Below, piece after piece: positions 53,628-64,000 of a stretch of DNA of 64,000 nt; positions within the stretch are counted from its first letter, which is position 1, and each line of letters opens with the position of its first letter. Origin of the DNA: Siphonodentalium dalli (taxonomy: Eukaryota > Mollusca > Scaphopoda > Gadilida > Siphonodentaliidae); the NCBI GenBank assembly GCA_032622095.1, contig CP136067.1, positions 57,761,899 to 57,825,898 of the forward strand, read 5' to 3'. The position numbers and the translations under genes are program-made. The notes below the pieces were generated by a model that was not told where the DNA came from, did no database searches, and saw only the letters and a list, made by a program, of their open reading frames with translations.

Positions 53628-56200
53628 CTGTTTGGGAGAACTTCACATTTGATACCTAATTTTCCTTAACAAAAATAACTTATCTCAGGGTACGTTCATA
53701 CACTCGCAAGTTTGCACGGTATGTTTGCAGGCATTTCGTCGTAGAATACCACATGGTACCAGAATATGGACGGGAAACATGCATATACTATGTATCTTTA
53801 CCATATAGCTCTGGCGACATGAAAAGTCGATTAAACAATTAATGATATACCTGGATACACTCTGGTAAAAAAAACAACATGTAAAAGCCATGTAAAAAGG
53901 ACATATTCTTGTAAATTCCAAGTAAAGGCATGGTGTACCCCACTTACATTATACACTGGTAAATCCTGGTGTATTACTACTTCATACAATCATTAATAAC
54001 ATGGGAACCTATGAACCCACTATTTTGTCTCTTTTGTGAGAATCATAATGTTATCTTGTTCGTAATCAGTGGAAAACAATTGTACCCAGCGTCATATTCA
54101 AAAGTTAACAGAATGGGACAAGATTAATCTTATAAACAAGTAGTCTAAATCCAGAAGAGTTTAACACCTTATGTCAACACATGTGTGATTCACATAGCCT
54201 CCAATCTGTTATTTCAATCTGTTATGGCACCTCGGTATACTACCGTGAAAACTTTACCCTGTAATGTCGAGGTAAATTACCCAGGTGGGCTTCCAAAAGG
54301 TCGTACCTGTCATTTTGGCGCGACACTTTTTATTGCATTTTTTGAATCTACGGATATAGTATATATAAGTTCATCAGATAACATTGTCAATATTTCAAGT
54401 ATAAATGCCTCTTTCTTTTTTTTTGGCTGTTTTTTTTTCTCATAGACATTCGTGTTTTAAAATTCCGTATCTCCATATAAATGCCATGTTTAGCAGTTTG
54501 TTAGGGAAATTCGTGTTCTAAAATGTCGTATCATGCATTAATTATAAAATGTGGTATGTTTTAATTTGAAACCGTTCCTGATAGGATAACGGGATACTGG
54601 CTGATACTGGCACACATGTCTTGAGACTATTTTTCTGTTACGATCCAGTTGCTTGTAAATACCGTTGCACGCTTTTTGCAGAAGATATAGTCTATCTCAG
54701 AAGTATCATTACTATTAACATGGAAGAATGTTTTCCAGTATGCATTGTGTGCAGCTCCCTCAACCCGAAGAACTTCTTTAGTTCCACATCCATGTCGCGG
54801 CCCCTGCGACCTACTAATGAAGAGTTGAAATATCCACATACATACACAGCATGAGTGGAGTGGAATAGAGTAGCAGCACCGTTTTGGCATATATGCAGGC
54901 GCCGCACATTTAGGCGCATCCCAATTAGGCATATATGGAGAATGAACAGTATTCGTCTGCTGTTGAACCTACAATTCAATTGCAGACATACGTACACATG
55001 TTGAGTTGCTGAATTTCCATAATGAGATATTCTTTCAAGTATATTGTTCAAGAGATTATGTTTTTTTCATTTTGTGAATTTGAAAATTTCTTTGAAGTTC
55101 TCATCAAAAGCATTTATGTGTGTAGTATCTTGCAATTTTAGTTTCCAATTTGAGTATTCTAAGTCATTCAGTTTTGTGATGTACGTATTTGCCATTTTCA
55201 TTTGGTCGTTTACTTCTTCCATGCTGACTTGTTTTAGTTTGGATTTCGACTTCACTCATTGGTTTCTGAACATATGTACGTAGAACCTTGATGGGAGACG
55301 TTTGTTGTAAATTATTTAGTGGTTCTTTTTTTCCATTTACAGCAGGGGGGGGGGGGGGGGGGGGTCGGAAAATTTTTTACAGGATACAAGGACCGGGTGG
55401 GTGGGTGTTCCCGAGCCCGGAATGCGGATTTTTTCTGATGTCATGCAATTTTTTTCCAAAATCATTTCTAAGACAAATTACAGCTTCAAAATGAATTGAA
55501 ACAATCAGATTCATATAGTAGTGCATGTTATAGCCTTATACAAGTGAGGGGGGGGCTCTATATTTTAATTTTTTGTCCACAAATTCTCCCTTTAACATGC
55601 AGTTGAAACCATGGGGTGGGTCCGGTTTTGGTCGAGGAAAAAAATTGCAATGAAAAAAAAATCCATTCTCATCTTTTCTCATAGTTTATCATGGTTTTTT
55701 TAAAATTAATATACATAGAGGATACCTGCGTGTTTTGAGTGAATACCGGAAGTATGTCATGAGTTGTCACAGTGAGATATAACATAAAAAACTGTATACA
55801 ACTGCATACAACATAAATAATGTAACATCAATACAACAAAATACATAAATAGTAACTAACATAGAAATTCATATTGCAGTTCATGGTTCCCTCATTCCTT
55901 GAAATCCAACTGGAAACCCTAGTGCTTTTAAATAAATACCGGTAAAGTATGACCCATTCATTAGATTGATTTGCTGTCAAAAAGACAAAAAACCGCTCGA
56001 AGTAAATGGTCGATGTCGATACATGACTACAGTGATTTCAGTCACAAAATAACGTGTTGTTCACTGATTGGAGCATTAAAAGGCTCCAGATTCAATCTCA
56101 GAGCATCTAATTTAAAAAAAAATCCCGGGGGAGGGCCCCTGACCCCCCCCCCGTACTCTCCCCCTCAGGCCTTCGGGAGATGCCTTCGGCATCTCCTGCT
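53628..56200. other. unassigned DNA with a G run
   Basis: A G run lies at about 55346-55363. A minus-strand frame 55255-55067 encodes a charged helical stretch (KLKQVSMEEVNDQMKMANTY ...) without ATG or family. No gene supported. Confidence 0.35.
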
Positions 56201-56460
56201 GGGATACTACTCGCTTCGAATTTTGTAGGAGAGCTATACTCGCCGCTCGCCTAGAGCTCCTCATTGCTCACTAGTGATTTCACCATATGGGGAGGCCTGG
56301 AACTGTGTTTATTTATATAGGAGATATAGCACAGTAGCAATGTTATATTTATTGCCTCCGAAACATGCCGAGCCGAGCTGGCCCTTAGAACATGCTTGGG
56401 ACTATACCGTGCAACACACCAGGTGCCTATTTTTAGGAGCAAATTTAATTTTTGAGACGG

Positions 56461-56575
56461 TGCAATTTTTTTTGGATTGGGTGGGATTCGAACCCCGGCC
56501 CATGACGGCGAGCACGCCTTGCGACTCAAAGTCCGACGTCAATACCACACGGCCAGAAGCTCAAATGGCCACTGT
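56461..56575 (-). repeat. tRNA-like SINE head
   Basis: On the minus strand TGGCCGTGTGG resembles a pol III A box and GGGTTCGAATCCC is a perfect B box at tRNA-like distance. The anticodon arm does not fold properly and no CCA or terminator follows, so it is a tRNA-derived SINE remnant rather than a gene. Flanking words GAAGCTCAAATGGCC (56567) and GGCCATTTGAGCTTC (56665) are inverted. Confidence 0.55.
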
Positions 56576-56711
56576 ACTGTGCTCTATATCCTATATATAT
56601 ATACTATAGAGACCTTAAAATGTGCATATACATGTAGTTTCCAAAGTGCGACGTCAGAATACAGCGGCCATTTGAGCTTCCTTTTTTTGGGGTTGCTTCG
56701 GTGGCCATGTG

Positions 56712-57540
56712 TAGAGCCCGAGGCCGCCATCGCATGCCGTCGCCAGCCATATTGGCTACAAGCCATATTATCTCCAACGCCAGCCACATGAAAACATCTC
56801 CGCCGCCGGAATTGTAAAATGGCTGAGCCATGGCATGGACTTATATGTTAAAGGGGTACTGTACCCAAGATGTTGTTGTTGGTTTCTATAATCCCCGAGT
56901 CGGAGAATAAGGTAACAACTTTTCCATTTTTTGAAAGTCTGTCGAGTACGAAGTATTGTTACGGATGGCAAATTTACCGGAATGCAAAAATACAAATTGT
57001 CGTTGTCGAGTAATTTTTGTACAGTTTTCAACCAAATGAATCAAATAAACATTATATTATATGCTTAGTAGTCCCATATACTCATTTAAGTTAGTGTATG
57101 GTCACTAGTCAATGAGTGGCTTGGGTTTTCTCCCCGTATAAGCATAATGTTTCAAACGATCGTGTGTGCAATTGTTTTATTAATCCAGTATCCCTCAATT
57201 ATAATTTGATTACGTTTTGTACACGGAAATTCCAATTTTAAGAGACGCCATTTTATGGCTGGAGCCATAAAATCAATTTATATTAAATTATTAACTTTTA
57301 AATTATTAAATTTTAAGATAGCCTATTAACCTGAGCGTTTACAGAATACATCTTCGACTCAAATTACTTATATTTCTATATAGTATCGATAATAGATCGT
57401 TGTTATCACCGGGAATTTATTGAAAATGGCGTACAGTACCCCTTTAAGGACAACTGCACTGCGAATCACAAATAACTAAACCTTGGAATTCTCTGAGTAT
57501 ATCATCTAATTGCTCACATTCACCATGATACCATCTGTCG
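56712..57540. mobile_element. hAT-like MITE, second copy, right end not found
   Basis: TAGAGCCCGAGGCCGCCATCGC and the following CAGCCATATTGGCTACAAGC, CTCCGCCGCCGGAATTGTAA match the element at 15733. It is interrupted at 56848 by a TTAA-flanked element; similarity resumes at 57448 (CAACTGCACTGCGAATCACAA) and fades near 57480. No matching right terminus or duplication seen. Confidence 0.6.
56852..57443. mobile_element. TTAA-flanked MITE nested in the hAT-like MITE
   Basis: The ends AGGGGTACTGTAC (56852) and GTACAGTACCCCT (ending 57443) are inverted. TTAA is present on both sides (56848-56851, 57444-57447). The related element at 15.9 kb reads through without it. TTAA targets are typical of piggyBac-type elements, although the ends lack the usual CCC start. 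No ORF of note. Confidence 0.75.
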
Positions 57541-57824
57541 CAACTGTCAAATGCTGGCCATTTTATATCCAAATGTAGATCGCAATGGACATAAATTGAC
57601 AGGGAGATGTCTGTACAATGCTTGGTATCACAATAGTTCCAGCGATATATATATATAGTTACATAAATAAAATGTTATTATAAGTATAGTAACATAAATA
57701 TATTAATGTTCAATGTTTGGTGATTCACACCGTTTATGTAGAAAGAGTTGGATATTCTTTTAATTATCTCTAGAGAGTCAGTGGTGCAAGATCGGTGTAG
57801 CATATACGGTGTAGAAAATCCAAC

Positions 57825-57850
57825 ATGGCGAAGAAACAAGGTCACAGAAG
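57825..57850 (+). CDS. possible first coding exon
   Basis: CCAACATGGCGAAGAAACAA gives MAKKQGHR and ends AG before GTATGT, a good splice donor. Context at the start codon is acceptable. No second exon could be identified, so this is only a candidate host gene start. Confidence 0.25.
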
Positions 57851-58299
57851 GTATGTTGGTTTAAATTGTGATTAGTTCTTTTTGTTAACTATCGTTTTCA
57901 GCACGATCCATGATTTTTCTTGAACAAAATATATAACAGAATACATAGGCTCTCTCGTTCGTTCATAAAATGAGATTATCTGTTGCATTCGCGTGATCAA
58001 ACTTTGGCTGTTTTGTGCTGTTTATTCGGCGAGGTGGCGCAGTGGCGTATTCTACTCAATTATCACAAAATAAACTGATTAATCACACGGGTGAATATGT
58101 TTGAGGAATAAATTACGCAAATGTGTGGACAATAAATTTGCTATTTTTTTCAATATTTCGAGTGAAAATGAGCTTCTTAATATATATAATATATAATATT
58201 AATAATATTAAGGTTGTGTATTTTGTGGTGATTTGTTTTGACCACGTAACATGTCTAAATTGTCTTTCAAATGGTAAATATATAAGGGGGTCCGTGGAG
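57851..58299. other. unassigned AT-rich DNA
   Basis: Short ATATAATAT palindromic words at 58180-58210; nothing else recognised. Confidence 0.35.
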
Positions 58300-61200
58300 T
58301 TAGCACAACATTCAACATTCGTGTGAAGTTGGCACAACATTCAACATTCAACATTCGTTCAACATTCGATTTTTCTTTAACATAAGTTTTTTTAACGTGA
58401 ATGGATTAAGTGTGTCGTATATATAGCACTCCTATCAAAATGAGTATTCGATACTTCGATGCTCATTTTTGAGCAATTTTAACATTCGATTTTTCTTGTA
58501 CGTAAATTGTTTTAATGTGAATGGATTTAGTGGGTCGTATATATAGCACTCCTATCAAAATGAGTATTCGATACTTCGATGCTCATTTTTGAGCAATTTC
58601 AATTCCGGGGGGGGGGGGGGGGGCACATCATATACGCATGATCGGATCGGGCCCATATATGCAGGGATTTACCCTGATGGTACTTTAATTCTCCATAGGG
58701 CCCACGCCTAGCATGTGTGGTTTTCGCTGGCGAATGTTGAACAGAAAGAACATTCAACATTCGTTCAACATTCGTGTGAAGTTGGCACAGCATTCAACAT
58801 TCAACATTCGTTCAACATTCGAATTTTCTTGTACATAAGTTTTTTCAACGTGAATGGATTAAGTGTGTCGTATATATAGCACCCCCATCGAAATTAGAGT
58901 ATTCGATACTTCGATGCTCATTTTTGAGCAATTTTAACATTAGATTTTTCTTGTACATAAATTGTTTTAACGTGAATGGATTTAGTGGGTCGTATATATA
59001 GCACTCCTATCAAAATGAGTATTCGATACTTCGACGCTCATTTTTGATCAATTTTAACATTCGATTTTTCTTGTACATAAATTGTTTTAACGTGAATGGA
59101 TTTAGTGGGTCGTATATATAGCACTCCTATCAAAATGAGTATTGGATACTTCGACGCTCATTTTTGAGCAATTTCAATTCCGGAGGAGAGAGAGAGAGAG
59201 GCACATCATATACGCATGATCGGATCGGGCCCATATATGCAGGGATTTACCCTGATGGTACTTTAATTCTCCATAGGGCCCACGCCTAGCATGTGTGGTT
59301 TTCGCTGCCGAATGTTGAACAGAAAGAACATTCAACATTCGTTCAACATTCGTGTGAAGTTGGCACAACATTCAACATTCGTTCAACGTTCGAATTTTCT
59401 TGTACATAAGTTTTTTCAACGTGAATGTATTAAGTCTGTCGTATATATAGCACCCCTATCAAAATTAGAGTATTCGATACTTCGATGCTCATTTTTGAGC
59501 AATTTTAACATTCGATTTTTCTTGTACATAAATTGTTTTAATGTGAATGGATTTAGTGGGTCGTATATATAGCACTCCTATCAAAAATGAGTATTCGATA
59601 CTTCGATGCTCATTTTTGAGCAATTTTAACATTCGATTTTTCTTGTACATAAATTGTTTTAACGTGAATGGATTTAGTGGGTCGTATATATAGCACTCCT
59701 ATCAAAATGAGTATTGGATACTTCGATGCTCATTTTTTAGCAATTTTAACATTCGATTTTTCTTGTACATAAATTTCAATTCCGGGGGAGAGAGAGGGGC
59801 ACATCATATACGCATGATCGGATCGGGCCCATATATGCAGGGATTTACCCTGATGGTACTTTAATTCTCCATAGGGCCCACGCCTAGCATGTGTGGTTTT
59901 CGCTGGCGAATGTTGAACAGAAAGAACATTCAACATTCGTTCAACATTCGTGTGAAGTTGGCACAACATCCAACATTCAACATTCGTTCAACATTCGAAT
60001 TTTCTTGTACATAAGTTTTTTCAATGTGAATGGATTAAGAGTGTCGCATATATAGCACCCCTATCAAAATTAGAGTATTCGATACTTCGATGCTCATTTT
60101 TGAGCAATTTTAACATTCGATTTTTCTTGTACATAAATTGTTTTAACGTGAATGGATTTAGTGGGTCGTATATATAGCACTCCTATCAAAATGAGTATTG
60201 GATACTTCGACGCTCATTTTTGAGAAATTTCAATTCCGGGGGAGAGAGAGGGGCACATCATATACGCATGATCGGATCGGGCCCATATATGCAGGGATTT
60301 ACCCTGATGGTACTTTAATTCTCCATAGGGCCCACGCCTAGCATGTGTTGTTTTCGCTGCCGAATGTTGAACAGAAAGAACATTCAACATTCGTTCAACA
60401 TTCGTGTGAAGTTGGCACAACATTCAACATTCAACATTCGTTCAACATTCGAATTTTCTTGTACATAAGTTTTTTCAACGTAAATGTATTAAGTGTGTCG
60501 TATATATAGCACCCCTATCAAAATTAGAGTATTCGATACTTCGATGCTCATTTTTGAGCAAATTTAACATTCGATTTTTCTTGTACATAAATTGTTTTAA
60601 TGTGAATGGATTTAGTGGGTCGTATATATAGCACTCCTATCAAAATGACTATTCGATACTTCGATGCTCATTTTTGAGCAATTTTAACATTCGATTTTTC
60701 TTGTACATAAATTGTTTTAACGTGAATGGATTTAGTGGGTCGTATATATAGCACTCCTATCAAAATGAGTATTCGATACTTCGATGCTCATTTTTGAGCA
60801 ATTTTAACATTCGATTTTTCTTGTACATAAATTTCAATTCCGGGGGAGAGAGAGGGGCACATCATATACGCATGATCGGATCGGGCCAACATATGCATGG
60901 ATTTACCCTGATGGTACTTTAATTCTCCATAGGGCCCACGCCTAGCATGTGTGGTTTTCGCTGCCGAATGTTGAACAGAAAGAACATTCAACATTCGTTC
61001 AACATTCGTGTGAAGTTGGCACAACATTCAACATTCGTTCAACATTCGAATTTTCTTGTACATAAGTGTTTTCAATGTGAATGGATTAAGAGTGTCGAAT
61101 ATATAGCACCCCTATCAAAATTAGAGTATTCGATACTTCGATGCTCATTTTTGAGCAATTTTAACATTCGATTTTTCTTGTACATAAATTGTTTTAACGT

Positions 61201-61690
61201 GAATGGATTTAGTGGGTCGTATATATAGCACTCCTATCAAAATGAGTATTCGATACTTCGATGCTCATTTTTGAGCAATTTTAACATTCGATTTTTCTTG
61301 TACATAAATTGTTTTAACGTGAATGGATTTAGTGGGTCGTATATATAGCACTCCTATCAAAATGAGTATTCGATACTTCGACGCTCATTTTTGAGCAATT
61401 TCAATTCCGGGGGAGAGAGAGGGGCACATCATATATACGCATGATCGGATCGGGCCCACATATGCAGGGCTTTACCCTGATGGTACTTTAATTCTCCATA
61501 GGGCCCACGCCTAGCATGTGTGGTTTTCGCTGGCGAATGTTGGAACAGAAAGAACATTCAACATTCGTTCAACATTCGTGTGAAGTTGGCACAACATTCA
61601 ACATTCAACATTCGTTCAACATTCGAATTTTCTTGTACATAAGTTTTTTCAACGTGAATGTATTAAGTGTGTCGTATATATAGCACCCCT
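58300..61690. repeat. complex tandem array with two unit types
   Basis: Type B (~200 bp: CAATTCCGGGGG, GGCACATCATATACGCATGA, TTCTCCATAGGGCCCACGCC, then TTCAACATTCG words) begins near 58602, 59175, 59778, 60231, 60835 and 61403. Type A (~115 bp: TTCTTGTACATAA, GTGAATGGATTTAGTGGGTC, GTATATATAGCACTCCTATC, hairpin AAAATGAG...CTCATTTT) occurs two or three times between B blocks. Each B block carries the same minus-strand frame (about 60-80 codons, MLCQLHTNVERMLNVLSVQH...). Copies are very similar, so amplification is recent. Confidence 0.9.
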
Positions 61691-64000
61691 AATTGGTGAT
61701 TACAACTAATTTAGCACTAATGTGTGTCCATTTGAAGAGTCCAGAAATTATCAATAATAGCCATCAAGGAGAATAGAATTGAGTATTTCCAAGAATTTCA
61801 ACAGTTAGCACCCGTTTTACTTATTCGCCAAAATTCAAGTAACAGGAGATAACATTCTGTCAATCGTAAAAATGCGCTTTGATGTTATACAACAGGAATT
61901 GCATGCATAAACTATTTATAGTGGTGGTTGTGTGACTTATAGTTAGTTACATGTGTATATTCATTAGGACTGTTATGTGTAGCTTATTCCAGCCTGAGAG
62001 CCTAATTTTAACGAGAACTTATTATACACATGTGTATCCAGGTGATATACACATGTAAAACTTGATCGTTCTTTTGTATTGACAAGACACAACAGGTGTA
62101 TCCTCCTGTTATGGCTGATTTGTCATCTGTATCAGTTGATAGCACATGCATGCCATGAACATCTGATTAGAATCAGGGACATTTTCATTGACTGTATAAG
62201 CTCTTTGTAACTATACCAGAAATAAAAAAAATTCTGACTGCAAAACATTATGGGCGCAGTGCATGTTCAGCTGAAGTTAGATTGAGATAAGAATAATATT
62301 ATTCATCATGACCTGAGGTTTGGGGATGGAAAGATCTCACCCCAAGGGGAAAGATATTTCGGCCGATTGTCAGGACCCAATAGCCGGTCCCGAAGATGAA
62401 ATTTTTCTATGCCCACATCCCAGGTCATGGATTATTTTCTCCCAAACCCAAGAGCCACATACTCAATGCTTTGTTTTATACCCAATTTTGGCACATTTCA
62501 GTAGTTTCATAACGGTACATCAGGGCAGAAATTTGATGTCACATTTATGATTTTATTTGATGATATTAGTATATACTGGAAAAGCAAAGCACGATACCCA
62601 CACAAGCTTGGTTAATTGGTTTGAGTGAAATATACATGGCTAGTGAAAACGACATGGCTATGTCATCATTGTTCCTAGCATGAATTATAACACATCTAGT
62701 TATATATTTAGACTGCCAGTCATTGTTAAATTTTCGGAATGACGTGTGGTACCATGTCGTTGACCAATATGGTAGTAAAGGTGTCCTCTACCTCGTTTGC
62801 AGCTGTTGTCCACAATTCTGGGATCTCCAAGAGATCTCGCTCTACTATCAGATGTCAGATCACTGACTACAATTGAGTCGCTTGCTGGTTAGGTCGGCCC
62901 CATTTATGTGGAAACTGTTTTCTTTTGATAATTGTGATTGGTTCAATTCTTTATTCCCATGACCTATAATACATATGTATCGAGATAACATTTGTACACT
63001 ATTTACATATATCATGGTACATATATAAGCATATTATACACATTATTATAAATAAATATAAATAAACACATTATAAATAAATATCAATAAACACATTATA
63101 AATAAATATAATAGCACTATCATTGCTATATATGTATAACATTATTCATTAATAGTAATAATATATCTAGAAGTGAACATATACATATTGTGCAAACATA
63201 CACACACAGAGTTATTTATCAGTGTACCAATACTACATATTCCTTACATACAAGGCGGTACGTCAAGTTATCTTTATAATACCATATGGAGTATTACAAT
63301 CGCTTCAATATTTTATATTATAATCATTCAATATTCGTTTTCTATGGAGTGGTACCGTCGATTTGGTTTAATAATATTTATTCCCAATAATAATTGTTAC
63401 AATATAATATATTGATAATTCATGTTACCATGTTCCTTGTGCATGGGAGTGGATTCGACTGTAAGCTTATATGGCTTATATATGCCGTCTCCACAAGTGA
63501 CCTTATCATCGGTGGACATAATATAAAATGGTGCGACAAAGCAAGCAATATTATTCTTGCATTACTCGAGTCGCGTCCCGTCGTGGAGTTGTCGGAGACA
63601 GGTAATGAATTGGTCTATTCATGTACTAAATGTTTACACCATGTCTAATATATTATAGTATGGGTTTCATAGAATGGGTTCGTAAGAGCAATACAGACAC
63701 AAGCATATATACAACATTTGTGTGTCACCTGTCGTGTCGGTCATCAGCTATTTCAATGGTTCCATATATTAGATATTTACTTAATGTAATTATTATTGGG
63801 CAGTGCCATATAATCTGTATATATGTTAGCTCGAAAAGCGTCCTGTCATGATTATGAATTTCTGGACTGTTTTAAATGTAAAAATATTTTCGCTCAGACT
63901 ATTTGAAATCGTGCCGTTCAGTGCGCTCTCAATGGTTGTTCTTTCCAAACTACCAGAAAAACATTCGTTTCTTTGTCTACTGTATACTGGGCAGTGGAAT
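61691..64000. other. unassigned DNA to window end
   Basis: A ~24-bp AT-rich tandem repeat (AATAAACACATTATAAATAA) lies at about 63040-63111. An imperfect inverted pair CATGACCTG (62309) / CAGGTCATG (62421) is present. No gene supported; several short frames lack recognisable features. Confidence 0.4.

Noticed and set aside
55067-55255. 62-codon helical minus-strand ORF as an exon
   Set aside because: Composition is protein-like but there is no ATG, clear splice sites or homologue; left as unassigned.
56461-56575. Functional tRNA gene on the minus strand
   Set aside because: A and B boxes are present but the anticodon and acceptor arms do not pair properly; better explained as a SINE.
62320-62550. 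76-codon ORF as a gene
   Set aside because: No recognisable domain, and it lies across an imperfect inverted repeat.
1-64000. DNA polymerase B and packaging ATPase of the Polinton-like element
   Set aside because: No frame with polymerase or Walker motifs of the right kind in the window; they may lie to the left.

Overview
This is eukaryotic, repeat-dominated intergenic DNA from an invertebrate, most likely a marine lophotrochozoan such as a bivalve mollusc. The case rests on the mix of elements: a Polinton/adintovirus-type element, hAT-like and palindromic MITEs, Helitron-like elements, LINE fragments, SINE-like tails rich in GGAC repeats or ending in GTGAGCTAA, very low coding density, and a perfect metazoan histone-type 3' stem-loop. 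No complete ordinary host gene could be recognised, and the species assignment is inference.

1-6.1 kb: the right-hand part of an integrated Polinton/adintovirus-like element. Nine compact intronless genes lie on the + strand, several overlapping by 4-16 bp: a small basic core-like protein, an unknown protein, a retrovirus-type integrase with a chromodomain, a small two-span membrane protein, a penton-like minor capsid protein, a pVI-like basic protein, a hexon-like major capsid protein, a Cys-motif protein and an adenain-like protease. Together they form a virion structure, maturation and integration module. DNA polymerase and packaging ATPase are not in the window and may lie to the left. 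The integrase has Asn at the second catalytic acidic position.

6.2-24.0 kb: two copies of one retroelement-like unit ('R', with a basic ORF). One is split by a 916-bp hAT-like MITE (TSD CGTGTGGC). The other is split at the same spot by a 4.3-kb foldback element (3-bp TSD GTG). Between them lie palindromic MITEs, degenerate 'ccaagatggc' repeats, a 32-nt G run and a LINE fragment broken by a second hAT-like MITE and a SINE-like insertion.

24.0-24.9 kb: a 143-codon ORF (weakly OTU-like) whose stop is followed after 13 nt by an exact histone 3' stem-loop, then a cluster of further hairpins and palindromes.

26.7-31.3 kb: a second large foldback element with the same design as the first, namely long inverted arms around a degenerate minisatellite that reverses orientation at its centre.

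31.2-50.0 kb: a segmental duplication. Each copy holds a non-autonomous Helitron-like element of about 4 kb. The second copy also contains an array of about 101 units of a 45-bp satellite (43.94-48.49 kb). A partial third copy of the Helitron interior lies at 50.8-53.6 kb. A MITE of 431-479 bp has inserted independently in copies 1 and 3.

53.6-64 kb: mostly unassigned DNA with a tRNA-like SINE piece, nested MITEs, a possible first exon at 57.8 kb, and a complex tandem array (58.3-61.7 kb) of six ~200-bp blocks separated by one to three ~115-bp TATA-containing repeats.
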